Origin: Neolecta irregularis DAH-3
Taxonomy: Eukaryota; Ascomycota; Neolectomycetes; Neolectales; Neolectaceae
Assembly (NCBI GenBank): GCA_001929475.1
Contig: LXFE01000481.1
Location: forward strand, 1-10,948
DNA: 10,948 nucleotides
Direction of reading: 5' to 3'
A model generated the notes under the pieces. It was not told the DNA's origin, did no database searches, and saw only the letters and a list, made by a program, of their open reading frames with translations. A program made the position numbers and the translations under genes. Of the stretch, positions 1 through 7,193 are shown piece after piece (positions within the stretch are counted from its first letter, which is position 1; each line of letters starts with the position of its first letter).

Positions 1-179
1 GTAGTTACTCTCTTTAACAGTATCTACGGCAGCATATCCAACCTAAGTCCACATCAGCGCTCAACCTAAGGTCGCGTGCTGACATTGCGAGGTTCATTCA
101 CTAATGAAACATCTCACTGCGAAGAATTACAAGGATTTTCAAAAGATCCTGTTTGCCGATATCTCCACTTCCATAACAG

Positions 180-446
180 GCGAAGATCACAGACGATACA
201 ATTGAGCACTGCTATCGAAAATGGCTTCTTGTGCTATTCCAGTACCTAAATGACTTCAATTTCGAACACAAGATGTTACTAAGCTTCTGTACCCAGTCTT
301 CTGATTTACCTCTGCATTCCTGTAAACTCGGCTCTAATTCCACTACAGGCTGCTTCTGTCGTCCCATCTTCGTGAAAGGCGCCCTCGACTATCGCATTGC
401 GAAAGAATTAGGGCCAAGGGCGTTCACTGAAATATATCGGAATTAA
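180..446 (+). CDS. 3'-terminal exon(s) of an unidentified gene (partial)
   Basis: A stop-free frame follows a plausible acceptor (ATAACAG, ending at 179) and runs to TAA at 444-446. It starts AKITDDTIEHCYRKW and ends DYRIAKELGPRAFTEIYRN. A possible 27-nt in-frame intron (322-348, GTAAAC...CTAAT...ACAG) would remove a Cys/Ser/Thr-rich stretch; it is shorter than every secure intron here, so I leave it open. Upstream, 121-150 (EELQGFSKDP) could join in phase across a 29-nt GT...AG segment (151-179), but earlier exons could not be linked. An AATAAA sits 10 nt after the stop, which supports a plus-strand 3' end. I do not recognise the family. The upstream part of the gene lies outside the window or in unresolved exons. 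Confidence 0.35.
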   Translation, partial: AKITDDTIEHCYRKWLLVLFQYLNDFNFEHKMLLSFCTQSSDLPLHSCKLGSNSTTGCFCRPIFVKGALDYRIAKELGPRAFTEIYRN

Positions 447-455
447 AGAGAAGCA

Positions 456-461
456 AATAAA
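456..461 (+). promoter_or_regulatory. Polyadenylation signal AATAAA for the upstream gene
   Basis: A perfect AATAAA lies 10 nt downstream of the TAA at 444-446. Only about 140 nt separate it from the uricase start codon, so the 3' UTR of the first gene and the uricase promoter/5' UTR share 447-598. Confidence 0.4.
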
Positions 462-598
462 ATAATATCATTAAATATTGAGTTGAATCATCCCCAATAT
501 CGTATGTAGAATTTAATAACGCAGTATTTAACACTGAACAAGTGTTGTCGGTGACTTGAAGAGAAACCTGTATTTCCTTACGCAATTAAATCCTCTAA

Positions 599-1662
599 AT
601 GTCTGTAAAGCAAGCGAGTTATGGTTTGTTTATGCCGCCTTAATGACACAATTGACCAATCGTAGGAAAAGATTTTGTTCGAGTTTTGAAAGTCATTAGG
701 GAGGCAGAGGGCAAACAAACCGTTGTTGAAATGACTGTGCGAACCCTGCTTTCTGTTGATACGGACGAATTCAAAAAGTCGTACACGGAGGGAGATAATT
801 CACTGGTTATTGCTACGGATACGCAGAAGAATACTGTAAATGGTAGGATTTGAAATCGATTCGACAAGTTGAAAACGCGTAGTATTGGCGAAACAACACG
901 ACGTCCAGTGTCCCGAGGTATTTGCGACCATCGTTGCGAATCACTTTGTAGAAAAATACAGTCACATCCATGTGGCCGAAGTTTCAATTATACAAAATCG
1001 ATGGTCTAGGATGATTATTGATGGGAAATCTCATCCTCACTCCTTTTATCGAGATGGAAACGATGTTCGTAGTGCGCTAGTTACGGTCGATGATAAAAAA
1101 GGGATTACTATCAAGTCTGGGATCAAGGGTCTCCTTGTCCTGAAAAGTACCGGGAGTGCTTTCTATGGATTCCATCGAGATGAACTGACAACGCTTGCTG
1201 AGACCAATGATCGAATTTTCTCTACAAAAGTCGATTGTCAGCTATTATGGAACAAATTCTGGACTTTGGATGAAGTGAAACTCATGAAAAATGAGTTCAT
1301 GAGAGGTTGGAATGTCGCGAGGGATGTAACAATGAGAATATTTGCAACGGATGAGAGTGCGAGTGTTCAGAATACACTTTACAAAATGTGTTGCGATATC
1401 CTAAGGCAGGTTATGAAAGTCGAAGAAGTCAATTACAGTTTACCGAACGTACAATCTCTTTGCATATCTACCCTGTTTAACATGTTTAGAAACATTATGT
1501 AAATGTAGATCTCAAGCCATTCGGTCTGAGAAACGAAGGTAAAGAAGCAGAAGTGTTTCTCCCTTTAGCCCATCCAAGCGGTATACTTGCGTCTTTATTC
1601 ACTGACTGACTTCAGGCCTTATTACCGCCACAGTTGCTCGCAAATCCCAAGGGAAAATATAG
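599..1662 (+). CDS. uaZ: Urate oxidase (uricase), complete, 5 exons, 301 aa
   Basis: Uricase oxidises urate to 5-hydroxyisourate with release of H2O2 and is normally peroxisomal. Exons: 599-623, 666-842, 883-1448, 1490-1580, 1616-1662; introns of 42, 40, 41 and 35 nt, all GT...AG. The spliced protein is 301 aa, the usual length for this tunnelling-fold enzyme. It starts MSVKQASYGKD, so the catalytic Lys is at residue 10. The second triad member is in IATDTQKNTV (Thr59). The third is His258 in SLPN-KHYV, where intron 3 splits Asn from Lys. Other family blocks are VLKSTGSAF, GFHRDELTTL, DRIFSTKVD, SASVQNTLYKM (urate-binding Val-Gln) and GKEAEVFLPLAHPSG. All known active-site positions I can check are kept, so the enzyme should be active. 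The last intron decides the C-terminus: spliced it gives SGLITATVAR and ends GKI; unspliced it ends early in LFTD. GKI is only a weak match to the SKL-type peroxisomal signal. Very confident in identity, confident in exons. Confidence 0.95.
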
Positions 1663-2443
1663 ATCGCCCATCAACCATGGATATAGATATTATATTGGAC
1701 CTAGGAAATAGAAAATACACGCGATTACCACGGTTATCACAGTAATCTTCAGTTTTATGAGCTTGTTTGGATCGTCTATAATTCTACATTCGATTAACAT
1801 TTGTTTTTTTCCTACCAATTGTGAGATACGCCCAGGTTGTCGTACAGAGTTGAGATATACCTATTAGGTTACATGATTCTATCAATTTGGATCTTCTACT
1901 GCGACTTAAGCCTTACATGTTTTTGCAGTCAATCTTTGTAGATTGCGAGGAGAATGGGATTCGTTTTGCCAAGCTTCCACATCAAATCCTTCAACTACAA
2001 CCCCTCTTGCAAGGCGAGCCTAGCTAGACCTGAAATGGCTGTTCTTTATCGGAGATAGACCCATCAGGTCGAGAGACATTCCAAAAAAAGCCACATTAGC
2101 AGATGGATTATTAGTGGTTGAACGTCAATGGCACTAACTAGATGCACAATGTTCTAGCTATCTCTAATTATTATCTTCATACAGGGGCCACTCTAGCACA
2201 ACGATGAACCGTCTCCAGTAACACCCATTAAGGTTTCACTATAGAATGTAGCAATAATCGATCTATAAATCATTTCCTTCATGGAAATGGAAATGGAGGA
2301 CGGGGTCCAAGCTGGGGAGAAGGAGGGTCTCACTCCCTTTCCCGCGAAATTAATGACATGGAAATTATAGAGGCTTATGGGTGCCGTCTGAACGTATGAA
2401 AAAATGATGAGTAAGTGCTAGAACGTTCGATAGAGCAAATTCA
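1663..2443. other. Intergenic stretch without a supported gene
   Basis: This stretch holds the 3' UTR of uricase and unexplained sequence. I see only short frames. One at about 1917-2027 encodes 36 aa, starting MFLQSIFVDCEENGIR. Another from 2281 opens with an ATGGAA/ATGGAG repeat (MEMEMEDGVQAGEKEG) and stops at about 2370. There is a short T-run near 1803-1811. Neither frame could be joined to others by convincing splice sites or matched to a family. Confidence 0.4.
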
Positions 2444-2800
2444 ATGCGCAAAAGAAGGAATTCGAGATTGAGTCTTCGCGCATGGAAGAGATACGCTGGT
2501 CTATATCCTTGTCAATTAACAACACATTTCTTAAGCGGATGTATCATCTGCGCTACAATGCATATCGGCTTCTCTTTTACTTAGAATAACAAGGAGAACG
2601 GGCAGTGGAATTGCATTTGTCAGGTTACGGGTCCGGCTATTATCCGACCGTGTGCCTATTTTGCCAGCCGGCTGCTCCCTTTCCACCGCCATGTTTCAGT
2701 CTAATCTGGGGATCTTCTGCCAACGCGTGGTTCGCCAACTCACATATGAATCGCCTGTTTTGCACTGCAACGCTGTTCGGAGCAACACAGTTACACAATA
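2444..2800 (+). pseudogene. Possible decayed Mpv17/Sym1-like membrane protein gene
   Basis: Three blocks in family order but in different frames resemble the Mpv17/PMP22/Sym1 family of small four-helix proteins of mitochondrial or peroxisomal membranes. Block 1, ending at TAG 2584, contains LRAWKRYAGLYPCQLTTHF, like the N-terminal W-x-x-Y...P...T helix. Block 2, same frame after the stop, contains VTGPAIIRPCAYFASRLLP, like the GP...WY..L.R..P segment. Block 3, in another frame from about 2695, contains QRVVRQLTYESPVL, like the family's R-V...DQL.F.P. The C-terminal NW..WP..Q..NF block was not found, so the gene would be truncated as well as frame-broken. It could also be chance similarity; I rate it as suggestive only. 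It sits directly upstream of noxR, within its probable promoter/5' UTR. Confidence 0.22.
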
Positions 2801-2979
2801 TTGTTATTCTTTTGTCCTCGCAATCATACGTTTGACTTTACCTCTTTCAGGTTTTGATCCGTAACCGTTTCCTCAATCCGTTTTTACTTAACAGCATCGT
2901 TTATTTTCTCGCAAACTAGACCCTTTCTTTTCCTATTCCTTTGTAGCAAGCTGGTTTTGCAACTACCATTAATAAGACC
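2801..2979. promoter_or_regulatory. Pyrimidine-rich leader upstream of noxR
   Basis: The stretch before the noxR ATG is strongly T/C-rich (for example CCTCTTTCAG near 2840 and CCTATTCCTTTGTAG near 2931-2945). This resembles the CT-rich regions common just upstream of fungal transcription starts. TTTCAG and TTTGTAG could also be acceptors of a 5' UTR intron. I see no clear TATA box. Confidence 0.3.
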
Positions 2980-4776
2980 ATGTCGATCAAGGTGCGCATC
3001 CCCTTATTTACTATGGTCCAACTGAAAACCTGTCAGCAAGAGCTCGAAACTTGGGTTTCTGCTCTGGCCTTCTTCGATGGACAGGAATACGATAAATCGC
3101 TGGCCGAATTTGAAATGATTGGTGATCAGGCTAAATACCTCTTTAATATTGGAATTATCCATGCCACTGTTGGCCGACATATTCAAGCTGTATGTCCCTT
3201 CTTCACTATTGTAATTCTGATATTCATCTAGGTCCAAGTATTGTTGTGGAAATTGATACTGGCTCATAGATAGTCTTTCCAGGAAGCAGTGAAACTGGAT
3301 CGTTATCTCGCAATTGCATATTTCCAGGCTGGGGTATCCAATTTTTTACTGGAGGAGTTCGAGCTGGCATTGGGCAATTTCAACGATGCCCTTTTGGTAT
3401 AATAATGATCAGAGTATCATTGACAGAGAGTATCTGCGTGGCAACGTTCTTATCGATTACGATCAGATCGGCTTGACATTTCGACTCTTCTCTTGTGAAG
3501 TTCTGTTTAACAGAGGCCTATGTCAAATCTCCCAGGGTCAAACCAAGGAAGGTATGGCAGATCTTCGGTTTGCATGGAAAGAAAAGCAGACATTGGAACA
3601 CGACGTCATCGACGAAGCCATCGCAGCCGAGGCTCTAGTATGTCTTGAAAGTCACAAGTGGAATTTACATTTGCAGGGCTTCACTGTGTTTTCGATTCCG
3701 GTGGGTGTTCTCTTTCGTCCGAACCAGAACAAGGTCAGAAATGCCAAAACAAAGGATTACCTCGGAAAGGCAAGACTTGTGGCTGCAACCGATCGGAAAG
3801 ATATATTTACTGGTTTCACAGGCTCAGAATTACAAAAGGCAAGAGTGTAAACCGGATTTTGTCTCTGATTCATTAGGTTTCCTTCCGTGAAGAACAAAAT
3901 ATATCTATGGAGCAGAGACCAAAGCTCGCCAAGACAAGCGTTGCGCAATCTGTCTCTTCCAGTAGTTTTAATTCATTCGAAAGCACATCTTTTAATCAGC
4001 TTAATCACATTCTGCGGTCGAACACCATTAATTTGCCACCAACTCCCCCAAATGAAGGCGAGACTTCCCATCGCGAGCTGCTTATGAGGAACTATAGCAC
4101 CTCTGATAGGTCGGACATTCGTGATCAAGATAAATCTCGAAGAAGAGGCCGAGATCGCAGTAGACCAGCCTACCCTAGCGATAATCGCACTATTAATCGA
4201 AGCTTGTCACGGAGGGGCTTCTTATCATCTCGCGGTAGTAGTCAGGAAAGATCGCAAGTATCTGCATATTCTGCATACACGAGCAGCAGTCGAAGAATTC
4301 AACAGAGCAGAAATAATTCGGAAGAAGATGAACCATTTGACGCACAGTCGTTGTACGATGCTTATTGCTACTACGACAATGATCATCAGAAACGAACACA
4401 TAGACAGAAAGCACCTCGACGTACAGATGACCAATCCGATTATGAAGAAGATTATAATGAGCCCGACTTTGAAATGATCAGGAAAATCGAGTGCCAGAAA
4501 GTGAAAGTCAGAATTCATTTCGCAAACGAAATTCGAGCTCTCGTTGTTCCCATAGACATCGAGTTTGACAAGTTCAGACGCCGTATCATAGATAAACTCG
4601 AGATTAAGTGTCGTATCAAAGTCAAAGCTAGAGATGAAGACGGTGAACTGATAGTTCTCGGAGACAACGAGGATCTGGAAATGATCATGTTCGCAGCAAA
4701 AGAGGAGGCTAGACGAAAACGTGTTGAACTCGGAAGGATAGAGGTTTGGTGTCTTGAAGAGTCAACATATCTATAA
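2980..4776 (+). CDS. noxR: NoxR, p67phox-like NADPH oxidase activator, complete, 7 exons, 522 aa
   Basis: NoxR is the cytosolic activator of fungal NADPH oxidases: its TPR domain binds Rac-GTP, and its PB1 domain contacts polarity proteins such as Cdc24. Exons: 2980-2991, 3037-3189, 3232-3237, 3274-3396, 3431-3637, 3677-3844, 3877-4776; introns of 45, 42, 36, 34, 39 and 32 nt. The protein starts MSIKQELETWVSAL, as NoxR proteins do. TPR repeats fill about residues 5-165 (LFNIGIIHATVG, DRYLAIAYFQAGVSNFLL, LFSCEVLFNRGLC). FTVFSIPVGVLFRPN leads into the activation segment KTKDYLGKARLVAA (191-204), the counterpart of the p67phox activation domain. Residues about 224-430 form a low-complexity linker with LPPTPPNE and a strongly Arg/Ser-rich part. 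PB1 spans about 431-517: KVKVRIHF supplies the basic strand, and DEDGELIVLGDNEDLEMI (476 on) is the acidic OPCA motif. No SH3 domain is present, as is normal for fungi. Two introns are multiples of three without stops, so retention isoforms are possible. Confidence 0.95.
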
Positions 4777-5024
4777 GAATTCTGATGATCTTTGGTGGCC
4801 GAGTTGTTTTTTACGATCCTGATTTTGGTTTGGTTATTGTCGGAGCTTCTGGTCTTTTGGGGTTCTTTATATACAGGTAACAGATAGAAAATCGAACTAT
4901 TCATCGAATACCATTAATGAACCATAGCTTTAAGATCTGAGCCTGTCATAGAGGTGGTTCAACTTTACATTATTGCCGACAAGAGAGGGTAATAAAATGA
5001 GACGTTTTGAAAGTAAGTAATCTC
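4777..5024. other. noxR 3' flank / tRNA upstream region
   Basis: A short spacer holding the noxR 3' UTR and the 5' flank of the tRNA. It has no coding signal I could support. The tRNA carries its promoter internally (A and B boxes), so no upstream element is needed. Confidence 0.4.
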
Positions 5025-5105
5025 GGAGACATGGCCGAGTGGTTATGGCGTTAGATTTAGGCTCTAATGGGTTCGCCCGCGTGGGTTCAAGTCCCACTGT
5101 CTTCA
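5025..5105 (+). tRNA. tRNA-Leu(UAG), intronless
   Basis: An 81-nt class II tRNA folds fully. The acceptor strands GGAGACA and TGTCTTC pair with one G-U. The D-arm is in TGGCCGAGTGG (A box). The anticodon stem TTAGA/TCTAA closes the loop TTTAGGC, giving anticodon TAG at 5058-5060, which reads CUN Leu codons. The long variable arm TGGG-TTCG-CCCG is typical of Leu/Ser tRNAs. The T-stem GTGGG/CCCAC carries the B box GGTTCAAGTCC. The discriminator is A, as required for Leu. The anticodon loop is the normal 7 nt, so there is no intron. CCA is not encoded, as usual in eukaryotes. Confidence 0.95.
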
Positions 5106-5108
5106 ATA

Positions 5109-5113
5109 TTTTT
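5109..5113 (+). terminator. RNA polymerase III terminator (T5)
   Basis: TTTTT lies 4 nt after the tRNA discriminator base, the expected Pol III termination signal. Confidence 0.8.
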
Positions 5114-5291
5114 CTCATTCTTGATACATGTTCACCCCTACTTTTGGTATATTTCTTTTCTAATATATTATTACCCTTCTTCTGAGCACTGAGGGAAAGG
5201 ATGATAATAATCGTTGATTAACCTAGGCTGCTTGTTGAAGCGGAACATTTATCAACCACCTCGACACCAGGACGCTGAGGAAACCTATAAT

Positions 5292-5859
5292 ATGGTATTT
5301 CGAATTTTGATGCACTGCTAATATCTCAGGCTCATAGGATAATAGCACAGAGTATTTAACAAAGCCAATCTATCCCTTTTTAACTAAATAGTTGTGGTGA
5401 TCGGTACGCAAGTTGTCGGAAAAGCTTTTATCGAAGCATATCGGCAGGCAGCAGCTACAAGTGCTGGAGCTGCTAGATCTCAGGCGGCGTCTTTCGGGGG
5501 AGCAGCCGCGAAAGATTCTATCACACAGAAGACTGGAATCACATCGGAAGAAGCTTGTCAGATACTTGACGTACCAAAAGACAAAATATCTCTCGATGGC
5601 GTTATGAAGGTACGCCTATCTTTTGAAGCCGGGAATATTGAAAACATTCCAGCGGTATGAAAAGCTATTTACGATGAATGAACCAAAGAATGGAGGATCG
5701 CAGTATCTGCAGGCAAAGATTTTTCGGGCAAGAGAACGTCTAGGTCCAGCACCTCAGTATTTGCCATTAAACTAACCGAAAGAAATGGAGCTTGCTCAGA
5801 AGAAAGCTGCTTCAGAAGTTCAGGAGGCGTCAAAGCATTCGGACAGCTCATCATCATAA
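5292..5859 (+). CDS. pam16: Pam16/Tim16, mitochondrial import motor subunit, complete, 5 exons, 136 aa
   Basis: Pam16 is the J-like subunit of the presequence translocase-associated motor. On the matrix side of TIM23 it pairs with Pam18 and restrains its stimulation of mtHsp70. Exons: 5292-5294 (ATG only), 5330-5351, 5392-5609, 5653-5743, 5783-5859; introns of 35, 40, 43 and 39 nt, several with CTAAT/CTAAC branch sites. The spliced start MAHRIIAQIVVIGTQVVGKA is the family hallmark, followed by an Ala-rich segment (ATSAGAARSQAASFGGAAAK). The degenerate J domain follows: KTGITSEEACQILDV, then RYEKLFTMNEPKNGGSQYL with NEP in place of the catalytic HPD, then AKIFRARERLEMELAQKKA. The tail ends in Ser-rich SDSSSS. 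Length matches the family (about 120-150 aa). The normal absence of HPD is what marks Pam16 rather than Pam18. Confidence 0.95.
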
Positions 5860-6160
5860 AGACTTTATGGCCCCTTCATCGACGCAAAGATTTCCTTTGG
5901 TATTGTACTTAGAGTAAGCGAGCATTGTAGATTTTGGGAACTATTTTGTCTGTCTTTAGAATGTGTAGATGTCTTTATATGCCAACCTAATAACTATTTC
6001 TCCTTCATATCACTCTAGCCTTGTTTGACATGTTCCCTAGGGAAAAGGTTTGTGAGCCCTGGCTTCTTTCTAACTCTCCCAACTCAAAGAAATATGGACA
6101 TGATTAATCAATCATACTCAGCCCAGTCTGTGGGGATTTGAAAGTTCTTTTGCAAGAGGA
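5860..6160. other. Intergenic: pam16 3' flank, no gene seen
   Basis: Convergent spacer between pam16 (plus) and the Sus1-like gene (minus). I found no frame with a recognisable family and no RNA gene. Any C-terminal exon of the Sus1-like gene would have to lie here on the minus strand, but I could not find its expected VP..VK.ELL block. Confidence 0.4.
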
Positions 6161-6164
6161 ATGC

Positions 6165-6451
6165 TCAGAGAGACATTGAATTTCCTGTTTGCAAGTTTGT
6201 TTCAAAAGATCTTTTTCCGAATTTCCGCAAATCTTTCTTGTCCAATTATAGGAAAGATTAAAATGCAAAACCTCCTTTACCGTATAAATGATCTCCATTA
6301 ATTCGTTTGTCCACTCGCTCCACAATCAATTAGCAGCTCGCTCGGTTTTCGAAGAAGCTGCTCACGCATTCCTTCTTCTAATCTAATTTTCGATAATGTT
6401 CTCTACAGAAGATGGAACTTTTTGATTGTTTTGGCTGTTGTCATTCGTCAT
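6165..6451 (-). pseudogene. sus1: Sus1/ENY2-like gene with frame breaks (relic, or gene with anomalous splicing)
   Basis: Sus1 (ENY2) is a roughly 95-aa subunit shared by the SAGA deubiquitinase module and the TREX-2 mRNA export complex. The core at 6402-6319 reads KIRLEEGMREQLLRKPSELL then IDCG. It matches the ENY2 pattern E-x-G-x-R-E-x-L...L-I-x-C-G with identical spacing. The next segment, 6313-6281, reads WTNELMEIIYT and continues the family's CGW-x-DEL. Between them are 5 extra bases (6318-6314) that shift the frame. A good 44-nt intron (6280-6237, GTAAAG...ACAAG) follows, then KDLRKFGKRSFETNLQT (from 6236), matching the family's CREVIREKG...VTVDDLV segment. Upstream, ATG at 6451 gives MTNDNSQNNQK. 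It joins the core only if 16 bases (6418-6403, GTTCCA...TGTAG) are removed. The C-terminal helix is missing. Identity is fairly likely; functional state is unclear. Confidence 0.45.
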
Positions 6452-6470
6452 TGCGAGCAGGAGCCTTTCC

Positions 6471-6477
6471 CTTTATA
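6471..6477 (-). promoter_or_regulatory. Possible TATA box for the Sus1-like gene
   Basis: On the minus strand TATAAAG lies about 20 nt upstream of the ATG at 6451. The distance is short for a fungal core promoter but the motif is a perfect match. Confidence 0.3.
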
Positions 6478-7193
6478 GACAATCCCACGTGCATGTGTCA
6501 CCAAACCTCATAACAAGATGTGAAAAACATGACCTAATATCGATTATATGATCTAGACCTAGAGCGCTTACTAAAAGTATGCTTGACTATCATACAATTT
6601 GACAAATTTGGACGCTTTAAATATCATGGATTGCTTGATCGCCATGTTGCTGCGGGTGATGAATTCTCTGTGGTAATACAGAATTTCAAGAATTTTAGCC
6701 AGTTCATAGCCCTATTTCTTGAACAAGAAACCCTTTTGAGTTAGACCTCACTGGAGGCTATTTTGTCAAGTTGAAATATTTCAATGAAATGTAGGCGATG
6801 TATAGTGCAGACATAATGAATAATCTTCAGCCATGTTGACCCATGATTAGAGATAATCATGAACCTGGCAATATATTCTTTTACAGAAACGATCGACGTT
6901 GGATGCTAGGCAAGGTTAGTTCGGGCAAGTCTGATGATCTTTCTACTTGTCAAACGTCGGGATTCTACTTTGATTCTTGTATTCAGATAAAAATTAACAT
7001 TCAGGAACTTTGGTAGATGCACAGACTGGAAGCGCACATGTTCTTTAGACCTATCTTTAAGGAAATATCAGCTGGGTATAGCATGGATACCGAGTCTAGT
7101 CCAGAAAACAATAATTCTGTTACAAGAATTCTTCTATTAGGGCTTATTTACACTATATGCTCCATCCCGATATGATACAAATTTACCAGGCGA
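6478..7193. other. Intergenic region with two short unassigned open frames
   Basis: No gene can be supported. Two plus-strand frames look protein-like. At 6538-6744 there are 68 codons without ATG, including FDKFGRFKYHGLLDRHVAAG. At 7017-7175 there are 52 codons from ATG, starting MHRLEAHMFFRPIF and ending in a hydrophobic stretch ILLLGLIYTICSIPI, just before the convergent cyclin-like gene. Neither could be extended with convincing splice sites. Confidence 0.35.

Noticed and set aside
640-987. Minus-strand frame of 115 codons over the start of the uricase gene
   Set aside because: It is antisense to uricase exons 1-3, whose protein is clearly conserved; no motif of its own.
2605-2864. Two overlapping plus-strand frames of 70-76 codons as intact genes
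   Set aside because: No recognisable domain as intact proteins and they overlap each other; kept only as part of the doubtful Mpv17-like relic.
599-4776. Uricase and noxR as a functional ROS gene pair
   Set aside because: Uricase makes H2O2 and NoxR controls superoxide production, but they are separated by 1.3 kb, share no visible regulatory element, and adjacency alone is not evidence.
4121-4904. Several long frames on both strands within the last noxR exon
   Set aside because: They overlap the conserved NoxR linker and PB1 frame and have no recognisable domain; the low-complexity linker keeps alternative frames open.
4930-5118. Minus-strand frame of 62 codons over the tRNA
   Set aside because: It is the reverse complement of the tRNA-Leu and its flanks, a well-known source of false protein calls.
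6104-6325. Minus-strand 73-aa frame as an independent gene
   Set aside because: It reads through the 44-nt intron of the Sus1-like gene; its first residues (WTNELMEIIYT) are better explained as part of that gene.
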